From assembly GCA_039931615.1 (NCBI GenBank), contig JBDTRR010000002.1, forward strand, positions 62,001 to 126,000: 64,000 nucleotides of DNA. The letters run 5' to 3'. Every line of letters begins with the position of its first letter. Within the stretch, counting starts at the first letter, position 1. The stretch comes from JAHFUI01 sp039931615 (lineage in GTDB: Bacteria > Acidobacteriota > Vicinamibacteria > Vicinamibacterales > CAVVIG01). The position numbers and the translations under genes were made by a program. This document shows positions 8,833 through 21,070 of the stretch, in pieces. A model generated the notes under the pieces. The model had not been told where the DNA came from. It saw only the letters and a list, made by a program, of their open reading frames with translations, and did not search any database.

Positions 8833-10800
8833 CTAAGGCTCCGCCTCCAGCGGCCCGAAGTCGGCCGGCGGGGTGCGGTGTCGGGTCGCCGCTTCGTATG
8901 CCGACGCGATGCGGAACAGCACCGCGTCGTCGAACGGGCGGCCGACGAAGTCGATGCCGACCGGGAGCCGGGCCGCGACCGGTCCGACCAGCCGTGTGCC
9001 GGCGCCGTCGCGAACGCGATCCCAGACCCCGGTGGTGAAGCCGGCCGGGACCGAGATCACTGGAAAGCCCTGCTGGCCCAGCAGCGACCAGCCGACCGGC
9101 GAACGGCCGTTGACGTTCGGCTCCCGCGGACCATTCAGCTTGGGCGGCGGGACGCTTGCGGTCGGTGAGACGAGCGCGTCGACCTTCTGCTCCTGCATGC
9201 ACTGCAGGACGATCGATTGCAGCGCGAAGCGGCCCTGCAGCCGCGCCGCGGTGTCGAGCCCCACCTGGCGCTCGATGTTCTCGCGCAGCTGTTTCCGGTC
9301 GGGAAAATTCGGATCCTGATAGAACGTCGCCTTGCTGATCAGATCGGCGTTGCTCCTGATGTTCGCATCGCCCCGCTCGCGCAGGTACTTGTTGGTCATG
9401 TACTTGCCTTCGCCCTGGGCGCCGGACGCGCCCAACGTGCGCAGCGACAGGCCTGGGGGGACCTTCGCCGGGTCGGTGGCCATCTCCAGCAGCGTCGCGA
9501 TGTGATCGCCGGCCGGCTGGCCGGCGGCGTCGACGGGAAACAGATTCCGCCGCTGAGCGCCGAACGCCGCGTTGTAGAGCTCAGGCGCATAACGCGTCAC
9601 GCAGCCTTGGAACAATTCGCCCTCAGGCCCCGGATCGACAATCGTCGCGCCGAGAGACCGGAGATCGCCCAGCGCCCGTTCAACGATGTCGATGCTCTCC
9701 TCATCGGCCCTGGCCAGGAGCTTCTTGTTCATGTATTCGCGAATCACGCCGAGGCGCAGGCCATCGAGGCGCTGCCCCGCGGCGAAACTGGCGTAGGGCT
9801 GCGGCGGAATCCGGCCGGCGCTGAACGCCGTCAGCTCGTCCTTCGGGTCATAGCCGGCGATCACGTCGAACACCCTGGCGGCATCCTGCACGGTGCGGCA
9901 GATCGGACCGGTCCGGGTGTTCAGACCGGCGCCCATCATGCCGTCCCGGCTGACCAGTTCCTGGGTCGGCGCCAGGCCGACGACGTTGTTGACGGCGGCC
10001 GGCCAGCGGATGGAGACGACGGTTTCTTCCGCGATCGCGCAGGTGACGAGATTGGCCGCCACGGACGAGCCCGACCCGGCGCTCGACATGCCGGGGGCGC
10101 GCTCGGTGTCGTAGGGATTGCAGAAGGTGCCGCCATAGGAGCTGCGCGCGCCGTCGGTGGCGTATTCGGCCATGTTCGCCTTGGCCAGGATGATCGCCCC
10201 CGCCTCACGCAGTCGCTTGACGAACGTCGCATCGTCGGGCGGACGGTCGTTCGCATATTGCGCGTCGGCGCCAGACGTGGTGCGCAGATCGAAGGTGTCG
10301 TACTGATCCTTGATGGCCATGACCACGCCGTGCAGCGGGCCGACCAGCGTACCGGTCTGTTGGAACCGCCGATCCTGGGCGGCGGCGACTTCCAGGGCGT
10401 CCGGCATCTCCGGCGCGGCATCGGACCGATCGGTCAGGCTGCGCGCCTTCCGGGCGTCGAATCCCCAGGTCGTCAGTGCGGCCGGCCGCAGATTGAGCGT
10501 CGCCAGCGCGTTGATCTGGCCGGCGCGCGGGATGGTCGTGATCGGACCGAGCAGGCCTTGCGGCTCGTTGACGCACCTGCCGTTGTAGGCCTTGATCCGC
10601 TTCAGATACAGCTCGACGAGGCCGACCGTGGTGATCTGTCCGGCCCGGAGCGCCTGCTGGATGCTGGCGATGGTCGCCTCCTGCAGATGAAACCTGGCCG
10701 GCGCCTGCTGCATGGCGCCGGTAGTGGAGGTCGCGATGATCAGGATCAGCAAGAGAGCGCCAGCGCGCGTCGAGCGGCCAGACGGGAATGTGTACGGCAT
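8833..10800 (-). CDS. Secreted amidase-signature hydrolase
   Basis: A 655-residue protein. The ATG at 10800 has a GGAGG site 8 bases upstream; a longer open frame continues antisense to the next gene and is rejected. Residues about 10-30 form a signal peptide or anchor. The amidase-signature fold follows: VVMAIKDQYDT with the catalytic Lys, GMSSAGSGSS as the Gly/Ser-rich segment and ETVVSIRWPAA, where the Ser before IR is at the usual nucleophile position. The Ser-rich loop differs from the common GGSSGGS, so activity is likely but substrate unknown. It is longer than typical amidases (about 450-500), with extra residues between the conserved core and the C-terminus. It diverges from the PDLSGxW gene at 10916. 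Confidence 0.82.
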   Translation of the reverse strand: MPYTFPSGRSTRAGALLLILIIATSTTGAMQQAPARFHLQEATIASIQQALRAGQITTVGLVELYLKRIKAYNGRCVNEPQGLLGPITTIPRAGQINALATLNLRPAALTTWGFDARKARSLTDRSDAAPEMPDALEVAAAQDRRFQQTGTLVGPLHGVVMAIKDQYDTFDLRTTSGADAQYANDRPPDDATFVKRLREAGAIILAKANMAEYATDGARSSYGGTFCNPYDTERAPGMSSAGSGSSVAANLVTCAIAEETVVSIRWPAAVNNVVGLAPTQELVSRDGMMGAGLNTRTGPICRTVQDAARVFDVIAGYDPKDELTAFSAGRIPPQPYASFAAGQRLDGLRLGVIREYMNKKLLARADEESIDIVERALGDLRSLGATIVDPGPEGELFQGCVTRYAPELYNAAFGAQRRNLFPVDAAGQPAGDHIATLLEMATDPAKVPPGLSLRTLGASGAQGEGKYMTNKYLRERGDANIRSNADLISKATFYQDPNFPDRKQLRENIERQVGLDTAARLQGRFALQSIVLQCMQEQKVDALVSPTASVPPPKLNGPREPNVNGRSPVGWSLLGQQGFPVISVPAGFTTGVWDRVRDGAGTRLVGPVAARLPVGIDFVGRPFDDAVLFRIASAYEAATRHRTPPADFGPLEAEP

Positions 10801-10915
10801 GGTTCGCCTCCAATCAGCCAGCAAGCCGGCCCGGTGATCATACCGCTGCCCATGCCAGCGGCCTTCGGTGCAGAATGTAAGGGGTACCGCCCCTTTTCCC
10901 ATGCTGGAGACGTCG

Positions 10916-11731
10916 ATGAGATTCGCGTGCGCCATCGCCCTCGCCTGCCTGCTGTCGGTGTCGCTCTCGGCGCAGTGGCCGGCGTATGTCCGCCCCGACG
11001 TGCCGCGCGCCGCTGACGGCAAGCCGGATCTCAACGCACCGGCGCCGCGGCTGGCCAACGGCAAGCCGGACTTTTCGGGTGTCTGGGAGAGCCGGGTCCC
11101 GCCGAGCGGTCGTCCCGGTCCCGCGCTGCCGTCGATTGGCGAAGCCCCGCCGGTGGCGACGTTTTTCAACATCGCCGCCAACATCAAGGAGGGACTGCCG
11201 TTCACGCCGTGGGCCGCCGAGCTGCGCAAGGAACGGATGGCGACCAACTCCAAGGACAATCCCGACGCCAATTGCCTGCCGATCGGCTTCATGCAGCTGC
11301 ACACGCACTCGCAGCCGCGCAAGGTGGTGCACACCAAGGACGACCTGGTGATCATGTACGAGGCGAACTACGGCCTGCGTCAGATCTTCACCGACGGCCG
11401 GCCCCTGCCCGGCAATGATCCACAGCCATGGTGGTACGGCTACTCCGCCGGCAAGTGGGACGGCGATACGCTGGTGGTCGAAACCATCGGCTTTCGCGAC
11501 GATGGGTGGCTGGATGTGCCCGGCAGCCCGTTCACCAGCGCCGCCAAAATCACCGAGCGGTTCCGGCGGGTCAACTACGGCCGGTTGGAAATCGACATCA
11601 CCATCGACGATTCCAAGTCCTACACGCGGCCGTGGACCGTCCGCGTCAACCAGCGGCTGATCCCCGGCGACGAGCCGATCGAGTTCATCTGCAACGAGAA
11701 CGAACGGTCGTCGAAACATTACGTCAACTGA
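10916..11731 (+). CDS. Secreted 'PDLSGxW'-type protein, copy 1
   Basis: A 271-residue protein from the ATG at 10916 (GGAG 8 bases upstream; an in-frame ATG at 10901 is possible). Signal peptide residues 1-20 end at LSAQ. The mature part opens with the repeated phrases ADGKPDLNAPAPR and ANGKPDFSGVWES, then TFFNIAANIKEGLPFTPW, FTDGRPLPGNDPQPWWYGYS and GDTLVVETIGFRDDGWLD. This family is common and abundant in Acidobacteriota, with no proven activity. A second copy lies at 23933-24760 with the same order of motifs. Likely periplasmic or extracellular. Confidence 0.78.
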   Translation: MRFACAIALACLLSVSLSAQWPAYVRPDVPRAADGKPDLNAPAPRLANGKPDFSGVWESRVPPSGRPGPALPSIGEAPPVATFFNIAANIKEGLPFTPWAAELRKERMATNSKDNPDANCLPIGFMQLHTHSQPRKVVHTKDDLVIMYEANYGLRQIFTDGRPLPGNDPQPWWYGYSAGKWDGDTLVVETIGFRDDGWLDVPGSPFTSAAKITERFRRVNYGRLEIDITIDDSKSYTRPWTVRVNQRLIPGDEPIEFICNENERSSKHYVN

Positions 11732-12588
11732 GCCAGCCGTTTCGCCGCCCGGCCGAGCGACCGCCCGCGCCGCCGCATGTCCGCCCACAGATCGCCGACC
11801 GCGGCCACCCGTGCGGCCATGTTGGTGAGCGTGAACGTCCGCGGGCCGACCTCGCCGCGCTCCACCTCTTCCCATGTGCACGGCGCCGACACCGGCGCGC
11901 CGGCCTTCGCCCGCACGGCGTAAGCGGCCGCGAACGTCGCGCTGTAGCCGTTGCGTCCGGTGTCGACCAGGATGCGCTGTCCGCGATCGGCCTTGCTGAA
12001 CTCCTGCGTCAGGTGATCCGGATCGCGCCCGACCAGCACCGACCCGACCGCGTGCGCGAACCGAGCGACGTCACCGACAACCGCCTTCCCGTCGAGCGGC
12101 ACGACGATGTGGAAACCCCTGGAGCCGGAGGTCTTGACCCAGCTTGGGAGGCCCAGTTCCTTCAGCAGATCGCGAAGCGCCAGGGCCGCCGCGCGCATGA
12201 CGTCGGGCTCATCGAGCGACGGGTCGAGATCGAAGACACAGATGTCGGGCTGATAGAGATCGGGCGCACGAGAGGTCCAGACATGCGGCGTGATGGTGTT
12301 CTGATTGGCCATCCACAGCAGCGATCGGGTGTCGCGGACCAGCAGATGGTGGACGGTGCCGCCCTTTTTGGGCACCTCGACGCGTTGCAGCCAGTCGGGA
12401 AAACCCTTCGACACGTCCTTCTGCCAGAAGCTCTGTCCGGCGATGCCGCGCGGGTATCGCTCCATCGTCACCGGACGGGCGCGGAGGTGCGGCAGCATGA
12501 GCGGCGCGATCGCTTCGTAGTACGCAGCGAGATCGCCCTTGGTGATGCCCTCGTCTGGAAACAGCACCTTCTCTGGATGGGTGATCAC
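11719..12588 (-). CDS. LigD-type primase-polymerase (POL) domain protein
   Basis: A 289-residue stand-alone POL domain. The GTG start at 12588 shares GTGA with the stop of the upstream ligase gene, so translation is coupled; the protein then begins VITHPEKVLFPDEG, right where POL domains begin. Motifs: IAGQSFWQKDV, VFDLDPS (metal-binding Asp pair), KTSGSRGFHIV (nucleotide loop) and a third region ILVDTGRN...SAPCTWEEV. POL domains add ribonucleotides or deoxynucleotides at double-strand breaks during end joining. Together with the ligase at 12585-13487 it is a split LigD. The 3' end overlaps the stop of the convergent PDLSGxW gene by 13 bases. Confidence 0.9.
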   Translation of the reverse strand: MITHPEKVLFPDEGITKGDLAAYYEAIAPLMLPHLRARPVTMERYPRGIAGQSFWQKDVSKGFPDWLQRVEVPKKGGTVHHLLVRDTRSLLWMANQNTITPHVWTSRAPDLYQPDICVFDLDPSLDEPDVMRAAALALRDLLKELGLPSWVKTSGSRGFHIVVPLDGKAVVGDVARFAHAVGSVLVGRDPDHLTQEFSKADRGQRILVDTGRNGYSATFAAAYAVRAKAGAPVSAPCTWEEVERGEVGPRTFTLTNMAARVAAVGDLWADMRRRGRSLGRAAKRLAQLT

Positions 12589-13487
12589 GTCTCTTTCACG
12601 ACCTCGTGCGCGGCTTTGTCGGTGCGGACGCCGAGCAGCCGGGAGTGGCGCAACTTGCCGTGCCTGGTCCATTCGATGAAGGCGACCTGCACGACGAGCT
12701 GCGGCCGCACCCAGTGTGCGCGCAGGCGCGGCAGGCCGACCGCTTTGGCAAACGGCGGTGTCGGCATCTCCAGCCGGTCCAGCCTGGCCCGAAGATCGAG
12801 CAGCAGTTTCGTATCGAAGCCGGTGCCGACCTTGCCGGCGAACACCAGTTGTCGCCCGGGGCCCGCGTCCGCGGGCGTGGATGCGGTGTCATCCGGCTCG
12901 AAGTAGCCGACCAGCAGCGCTCCCAGGCCGACCCGCCCGCCCTGCGGATCGGTGAACCCGCCGACGACCAGTTCCTGGGCGGACTCGCACTTCATCTTCA
13001 GCCAGTGCGGCGAGCGGCGGTGCTCGTACGGCGCATCGCGGCGCTTCGCCACGACGCCTTCCCACCGATCACGGCAGGCGCGCTCCCATGGCTTCGGATC
13101 GTCGAGCGCGGCGACGCGCTGGAGCGGCGGACCGAGCGGCAGCGCGGCCAGCATGGCGCGCCGTTGATCCAGCGGCAGCGGGGTGACGTCGCGCCCCTCC
13201 AGCCACACGATGTCGAAGACGTGATAGTCGACCGTGCCGCCTTCCCAGGTCACCTCCCCGTCGAGGATCAGGTCGCCGGGCGGCAGTCCGGCGATCGCGG
13301 CGGCGACCGCCGGCAGGTTCTGCGGCAACCGGTTGCGCGAGAACAGCCGGACCTCTGATCCCTGCTTGAACGCGAGCAGACGGATGCCATCGAGCTTGCG
13401 CTCGAAGATCCATTCGGGCCCGGAGAAGCGCTCCTGCGTGAGGGTGGCGGCCATCGGCTCGACCCATTCGGGAAAGGCGATCGACAT
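12585..13487 (-). CDS. ATP-dependent DNA ligase, LigD-type LIG domain
   Basis: A 300-residue protein; the ATG at 13487 gives MSIAFPEWVEPMAATL, the usual start of this domain. Motif I is FERKLDGIR with the adenylated Lys at residue 31, motif III is ILDGEV, motif IV EGVVAK and motif V WLKMK. The C-terminal OB-fold carries GGFTDPQGGRVGLGALLVGY and ends with EWTRHGKLRHSRLLGVRTDK, as in LigD. It joins strand breaks using ATP. Its stop overlaps the start of the POL gene by four bases. In the classical LigD both parts are one protein; here they are separate genes, as in some other bacteria and archaea. Confidence 0.92.
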   Translation of the reverse strand: MSIAFPEWVEPMAATLTQERFSGPEWIFERKLDGIRLLAFKQGSEVRLFSRNRLPQNLPAVAAAIAGLPPGDLILDGEVTWEGGTVDYHVFDIVWLEGRDVTPLPLDQRRAMLAALPLGPPLQRVAALDDPKPWERACRDRWEGVVAKRRDAPYEHRRSPHWLKMKCESAQELVVGGFTDPQGGRVGLGALLVGYFEPDDTASTPADAGPGRQLVFAGKVGTGFDTKLLLDLRARLDRLEMPTPPFAKAVGLPRLRAHWVRPQLVVQVAFIEWTRHGKLRHSRLLGVRTDKAAHEVVKET

Positions 13488-13618
13488 CTGCACGGCATCT
13501 TGTTCTGCGGCCCTCGACCGATGCAAGCCCAGAGACGTGGTATAGAGACGCGGGACAGTGACGCGGTATATTCCACCATCCCGGGAATGGCGCCCGACGT
13601 TCCGCCAAAGGAGGCGTT

Positions 13619-14374
13619 ATGCAGCGCGGCAGGAATATCGGCATCACGACAATCGCGATCGGTCTGGCCGTACTGACATCGATGGCGCGGGCGCAGCAGC
13701 CGGCCGGCGGCGGCCGTGGGACCGAGCCCCAAGGACGCGAGGGGGGACGCGGCGGAGGACGCGAAGGTGGACGCGGTGCAGTCGCCGAACCGGCGGCGCG
13801 GCCGGCCCTGCTCTTCAAGGAGGACTGGAAGCAGCCGCCCTACACCGGAACGCTCAACGACGAGAACCGTCGCGCGACCCAGGATGCGGTGACCAATCCC
13901 AGGCTCGAGCTCAAGCTGTACGGCACGGACGCGCGCAACGTCGGCGTCTACACCCACGAAGGGCGCTTCGACCTCTGGACCGGCGTGGTCAGCTCACCGG
14001 TGGCCATCATGCTCAGGGACAAGGGGAACTACGTCGACCTGACCGGGCTGTCGCGGCTGCGGGCGATCGTCCGGACGCTGGCCCTCCATGTCATCCACCC
14101 GGTCGTCAAGCTCGCCGACGGAACCTACCTCGCCGGGAGCCGGGCCATGGATACCGAGGGCGAGTACATCCAGGAGGAGGTGCGGTTCGGCGGCATGCGC
14201 TGGCACAAGCTGGATCCGATGAAGGTCGTCACCACCGTCGAGGTCGCCAGCCCGGACCTGACCAGGGTGGACGAAGTCGGCTTCGTCGACCTGGCGCCCG
14301 GCGGCGGACACGGCGTCGCCGGCGCCTTCAACGTGTCGACGCTCGAGCTCTACGCGAAAGCGGTGCCGCGGTAA
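13619..14374 (+). CDS. Secreted protein with Gly/Arg-rich linker
   Basis: A 251-residue protein with a strong AAAGGAGG site 4-5 bases before the ATG. A signal peptide (to about residue 25, ARAQ) is followed by a low-complexity linker of about 35 residues made of GGRG and REGG repeats, then a beta-rich domain starting ALLFKEDWKQPPYTGTL and including VGVYTHEGRFDLWTG and LSRLRAIVRTLALHVIHPV. The second half resembles jelly-roll, sugar-binding-like folds found in secreted acidobacterial proteins, but I do not recognise a named family. No partner gene is close on the same strand; it converges with uvrA. Confidence 0.7.
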   Translation: MQRGRNIGITTIAIGLAVLTSMARAQQPAGGGRGTEPQGREGGRGGGREGGRGAVAEPAARPALLFKEDWKQPPYTGTLNDENRRATQDAVTNPRLELKLYGTDARNVGVYTHEGRFDLWTGVVSSPVAIMLRDKGNYVDLTGLSRLRAIVRTLALHVIHPVVKLADGTYLAGSRAMDTEGEYIQEEVRFGGMRWHKLDPMKVVTTVEVASPDLTRVDEVGFVDLAPGGGHGVAGAFNVSTLELYAKAVPR

Positions 14375-14511
14375 ATCCTGGTGGGGCCTGGGGCCTGGGG
14401 CCTGGGGGCTGGGGGCTGGGGGCTGGGGCAGACCAAGGACCTGAGGACGGGCCAAGGCCCAAGGACGGACCAAGGACCAAGGACCAGGAACCAAGGACCA
14501 GGAACCAAGGA
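14375..14511. repeat. Word array (GGGGCCT, then CCAAGGACC) between convergent genes
   Basis: The gap from the stop of the 13619 gene to the stop of uvrA is wholly low complexity. The left part repeats GGGGCCTGGGGCCTGGGG and GGGGGCTGGG; the right part repeats ACCAAGGACC and CAGGAACCAAGG. No room is left for any other signal. The CCAAGGACC word is the reverse complement of the word in the array at 33134-33277. Confidence 0.88.
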
Positions 14512-17443
<2,932 letters not shown>

Positions 17444-17460
<17 letters not shown>

Positions 17461-18391
17461 AGGCAAACGCCAGTTCCTGCATCGTCAGGTTGCTCTTCCT
17501 GGTCAGCCGGACCGGCACCGATGCCTTGGCAATCACGCCCCGGTCGGCCAGGTACTCGCACGCCACGGTGACACCGGCGACGTCGAGGTGGCGCGTGAAG
17601 TGGCCCTCGATCTCGGTGCACGATCGCGCTTCGCCGGCTTCGCGCAGATGGTCGATCACCGGCCGGAACAGGGTCGCCGCCCGATCCGCCAGGTAGCGGT
17701 CGGCGGCGTCCAGCGCGGCTTCGACGCGCGCGCGCGTCTTCCGGGCATTCAGCAGGTCGACATAGACCATCTTGAAGAAGGGCGGGTTCAGCGTCAGCGC
17801 CTGCGGGATCACCTCGCGATCCGCCAGCAGGCGGGCGCCGATCACCTCGATCCGCGCCAGCGGCGTCGCCGCGTAGAGCAGCCACAGCGCCGTGTAATCG
17901 AGATCGTTCCGCGTCACCAGCCACTTGCGGGCCTTGTCGATCGGACCGAGCGCGTGCATCGCCGCGCGCAGCAGCTGGACCTGGGTGTCGCGCTCGCCGA
18001 TCGCCGGCAATCCCGCGCAGAGATCGGCGATGGTCTGATCGTGGCTGTAGAGAAGCCGGCCCCTGGCCAGCAACGAGTGCATGAACGACTGATTGATCGA
18101 ACCGGCGACCGTCTGGCGGAACTCGGCGCGCGGAATCAGGAGGGCGTGCACGTTCAGACCGTCCGCGAACAGCGCGACGTCGCCGCGCTGCACCAGGCGG
18201 TCGTCGATCGTCACGAGCAGCAGGTCGATGTCGGACTTCTCCCAGACGGTGTCGTGGGACAGACTGCCGCAGAGGATCGCCGCCAGGACCGAACGGTCCT
18301 CCTTCAGTTGCTCGACCAGGACCGCGAGCGCGGCCGCGAACCGCTGCTGGATTGACAAGGGAGTGCCGGCGACAGGATCGATCTGCTTCAC
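17444..18391 (-). CDS. Nucleotidyltransferase-fold protein
   Basis: A 315-residue protein. The segment AAILCGSLSHDTVWEKSDIDLLLV is the classic nucleotidyltransferase GS...DxD core, with metal-binding Asp pair. After this the protein is mostly helical (KARKWLVTRNDLDYTALWLLYA, DAADRYLADRAATLF), which may be a helical HEPN-like or substrate domain. Candidate roles are nucleotide transfer to a small molecule, tRNA or protein; I cannot choose. Its last 17 bases overlap the uvrA start, so the two are translated together. A GGATGAGCCGGCG stretch is 8 bases upstream of the start but no strong ribosome-binding site is seen. Confidence 0.8.
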
Positions 18392-18454
18392 GGCGGATGA
18401 GCCGGCGTCAGTGTAGATAAAGATTGGCCGGCGAGTCCAACCGCGGGAGAGTTG

Positions 18455-18886
18455 CTAGTCGGGGATGAGGCTGAAGTTCAAGGTTGTGTCGGTCACCAGC
18501 ATGAATTCGGATGCCTTGGTCGCGAACCCTGGCTTCGACGCCGTGACGATCACGCTGCCCGGCGCCGCGGCGATCCGATAGAAACCGTCGTCGTCGCTGA
18601 AGCCGGTTTTCTTCAACCCGTTCGCGCCCGTCACTTCGATCAACGCGTCGGCGAGGGGAGGATCACCCCACACGACGCTCTCGTGTACCTGCCCGCTGAG
18701 GATGGAGACGGCCGTAGGCGATGCTCCGTCCGGCACCATCGGGGACGCCCCGCCACAACCGGTGGCGACCAGCAGCGCGGCGACGAGAGCAAGCAGCAGC
18801 GTCTTCGGCACGTGGACGTTTGACCGGTGAAGCCCACAGAACGTTGCACGCCTTCGGTGTGGATGGCAGAGCCGGCAAATGTTCAT
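18455..18886 (-). CDS. Lipoprotein with carboxypeptidase-regulatory-like domain
   Basis: A 143-residue protein. A hydrophobic stretch ends LLVATGC, a lipobox with the modified Cys at residue 44 if the ATG at 18886 is used. That start gives an unusually long basic N-region; a GTG at 18811 would give a compact signal (MPKTLLLAL...), but no ribosome-binding site is seen there. The remainder (ILSGQVHE...VEVTGANGLKKTGFSDDDGFYRIAAAPGSVIVTASKPGF) is a single beta-sandwich of the carboxypeptidase-regulatory type, as also found at the N-terminus of Oar-like receptors. Probably attached to the outer or inner membrane, with unknown binding role. Confidence 0.72.
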   Translation of the reverse strand: MNICRLCHPHRRRATFCGLHRSNVHVPKTLLLALVAALLVATGCGGASPMVPDGASPTAVSILSGQVHESVVWGDPPLADALIEVTGANGLKKTGFSDDDGFYRIAAAPGSVIVTASKPGFATKASEFMLVTDTTLNFSLIPD

Positions 18887-18939
18887 GCGATTCCCTGTCC
18901 TACAAGAGAAACGCCAGCTGGGCTCGATCCAAACAGCTG

Positions 18940-19022
18940 CCCTGTAGATTTATTAGGACTCTTTGATTATGTAAGGTATAAAGACGCATACAATTACGTC
19001 ATAAAATTACCATTTGTGTAAT
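18940..19022. promoter_or_regulatory. AT-rich intergenic island with probable promoters
   Basis: This stretch of about 80 bases is rich in A and T (for example TTGATTATGTAAGGTATAAAG) in an otherwise GC-rich region, and lies between divergent lipoprotein genes. Possible -10 hexamers TATAAA (18977-18982) and TACAAT (18989-18994) occur, but no pair with a -35 at proper spacing can be defended. The location makes a promoter region for one or both genes likely. Confidence 0.4.
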
Positions 19023-19057
19023 TCGGCCTGGCTGCCACACCCGGCCTGCAAGGACAG

Positions 19058-20005
19058 ATGAGTTTGAACCTCCGACGTGTCCAGGTGGCGTGGTCACTGC
19101 TCGTCATGGCAGCGCTGGCGGCGTCCTGCGGGAGATCCGCACCACTGGCTCCATCCGAGCCAAGGCCTGCGGTAAACAATCCTCCCGTCGAGCCGGCGCC
19201 GGTCCCGATTCCTGTTCTTCTCGGCCCGCCCGGGGTGCTCGTCGGAGCCGGCGACATCGGCATGTGCGCCACCGGCGGGGCCGCGCAGACAGCACGTCTA
19301 CTCGATGGGATTGCCGGCACGGTGTTCACGACCGGCGATAACGCTTACATGCGGGGGACGGCTGATGAGTTCCGGAACTGCTACGAGCCGACGTGGGGCC
19401 GGCATCGGGCGCGGACGCGGCCGGTGCCCGGGAATCATGAGTACGAAACCGGCGGCGCCGGCTACTACGCGTTCTTTGGCGATCGAGCCGGGCCGGGCGG
19501 CGCCGGCTACTACAGCTACGGTGTCGGTCCCTGGCGGGTGATTGCGCTGAACAGCGAGATCTCCTCCGTCCCCGGCTCGGCGCAGATGGAATGGTTGCGG
19601 GAGGAGCTCGTCAGCCCGCGGTCGCTGTGCACGGCCGTCTACTGGCACCGGCCGCTCTTCACCTCCGGTCCCAATGGCGACAACCCGGACCTGCGCAACG
19701 TCTGGCGGACGCTCTACGAGGCGAACGTCGATCTGGTGATCAACGGGCACGATCACATCTACGAGCGCTTCGCGCCGCAGGATCCGGACGGGCGCCCCGA
19801 CTTCCAGCGCGGCATCCGCCAATTCATCGTCGGCACCGGCGGCGCCACGCTCTATCAGTTTCCGCAGGTGCGCGCCAACAGCGAAGCGCGCGCGTCGGTC
19901 TGGGGCGTGGCGGTGTTCACACTGTCCAGTGGCGGCTATCAGTGGGAGTTCGTCCCGGTCGAAGGCGCGGGCTTCCGCGACTCCGGCGCCGGGGTGTGTC
20001 ACTGA
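19058..20005 (+). CDS. Lipoprotein metallophosphoesterase (purple acid phosphatase-like)
   Basis: A 315-residue protein; AAGGACAG lies 2-9 bases before the ATG. The signal ends LAASC, a lipobox with Cys at residue 24, followed by a Pro-rich linker. The catalytic motifs appear in order: GDIG (metal ligands), GDNAY, GNHEYE, WHRPLF and NGHDHIYERF. These are the five blocks of calcineurin-like phosphoesterases, closest to the purple-acid-phosphatase-like bacterial group. It would hydrolyse phosphate esters in the periplasm or on the membrane surface. Its stop converges with the TolB-like gene. Confidence 0.88.
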   Translation: MSLNLRRVQVAWSLLVMAALAASCGRSAPLAPSEPRPAVNNPPVEPAPVPIPVLLGPPGVLVGAGDIGMCATGGAAQTARLLDGIAGTVFTTGDNAYMRGTADEFRNCYEPTWGRHRARTRPVPGNHEYETGGAGYYAFFGDRAGPGGAGYYSYGVGPWRVIALNSEISSVPGSAQMEWLREELVSPRSLCTAVYWHRPLFTSGPNGDNPDLRNVWRTLYEANVDLVINGHDHIYERFAPQDPDGRPDFQRGIRQFIVGTGGATLYQFPQVRANSEARASVWGVAVFTLSSGGYQWEFVPVEGAGFRDSGAGVCH

Positions 20006-20021
20006 AGCGTCGCGTCGTCTT

Positions 20022-20050
20022 CCGGCAGGCTTGAAGGCCGGCCGTTTTTC
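20022..20050. terminator. Possible terminator between convergent genes
   Basis: CCGGC AGGCTTGAAG GCCGG followed by CCGTTTTTC gives a 5-bp GC stem, ten-base loop and five Ts on the plus strand. The stem is short, so this is only a candidate terminator for the metallophosphoesterase gene. Confidence 0.35.
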
Positions 20051-20056
20051 GACCAA

Positions 20057-21070
20057 TCACCGCTGCACCGCCGGCGAATACGCCTGCGGCAGCAGCAGGC
20101 GCGGCTCGGACACGCCGTCGACCGACAGCACCCAGACGCCGGTCCCCTGCGATGCTGAATCGTGATAGACGATGTGGGTGTCGTCGAACCACTCGACCTG
20201 GTCATCGACACTGCGGCGGACCTGATTGAGCGGGCGTTCCGTCCCGGCGGCGAGATCGAGTGCGTGCAGGCGCCAGCCGATCTCCCCGACCAGCGGCTTC
20301 TTGTAGACCAGGGTCGTGCCGTCGGGTGAGAGCGACGGGCACTCGACTCCGGTGCGCAGGACCGAAACCCGCCGGGCATCGATCGAGCCGTGCACGAGGT
20401 GGCTCAGGCCGCCGGTTTTCAGAGTCGCGAAGAATTGATCCCCGTCGCGCGCGAACGTGATCCCCCAGAAATTGAAGTCGGCCGACTTGATCGTCCGGCC
20501 GTCCTTCTCCACGGCGAACTCCTCGAGATCGGCGATCCGGCGGCCGCTCGCCGTCTCGATCAGCACGGTCCGGGTCGAGAACGACGAATCGGCGTAGGAA
20601 TGTCCGGTCTCGAAGACCGTCAGCACGGCACGCCGGCCGTCCGGCGCGACGCGGGCACGAATCGGCGGACCGGTCAGCGGAAAGGAGTGCCGCACGGCAA
20701 ACGAGGCGTCGAACACGTCGGCGCGATGCCGCACCGGCAGGCGGCTCTCGTCCGTGATCAGACAGACGCCCCATCCCGACGCGTAATGGACGCGCTCGCA
20801 CGACAACGGCGCGATCAGGCGCGTGGTGTCGGTCAGCGGCAGACGCACGATCGCCAGCCGCCCGAAAAATGTCCCGGGCGATCCGTCCCGAAACAGGATC
20901 AGCGGACCGTCCGGAACCGCCGTGATGAGGTCGACGACAGCGGCCGCCGGAGTGGAATCGGTTGCCGGCGCCGGCCCCGAAGGCACCAGCGCCACATACG
21001 CGACAACGGCGGCCACCGCCGCCAGGGAAAACAGCACGAACAACCGGCGCGCCGTCAGGGGAAACGTCAT
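20057..21070 (-). CDS. Membrane-anchored TolB-like beta-propeller protein
   Basis: A 337-residue protein. The ATG at 21070 overlaps the stop of the MFS gene as ATGA, so it is translationally coupled. Residues about 8-28 are a single membrane anchor with few charges, followed by a short Ala/Pro-rich linker. The rest is made of repeated beta segments such as RARVAPDGRRAVLTVF, WGITFARDGDQFFATL and CPSLSPDGTTLVYKKP, the pattern of TolB/WD40-like propellers. It probably acts outside the inner membrane as a binding partner of the transporter or a sensor; neither is shown. Confidence 0.75.
   Translation of the reverse strand: MTFPLTARRLFVLFSLAAVAAVVAYVALVPSGPAPATDSTPAAAVVDLITAVPDGPLILFRDGSPGTFFGRLAIVRLPLTDTTRLIAPLSCERVHYASGWGVCLITDESRLPVRHRADVFDASFAVRHSFPLTGPPIRARVAPDGRRAVLTVFETGHSYADSSFSTRTVLIETASGRRIADLEEFAVEKDGRTIKSADFNFWGITFARDGDQFFATLKTGGLSHLVHGSIDARRVSVLRTGVECPSLSPDGTTLVYKKPLVGEIGWRLHALDLAAGTERPLNQVRRSVDDQVEWFDDTHIVYHDSASQGTGVWVLSVDGVSEPRLLLPQAYSPAVQR

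Noticed and set aside
10801..11355. N-terminal extension of the amidase to 840 residues
   Set aside because: The extra part is antisense to the PDLSGxW gene and the ATG at 10800 has a good ribosome-binding site and signal peptide.
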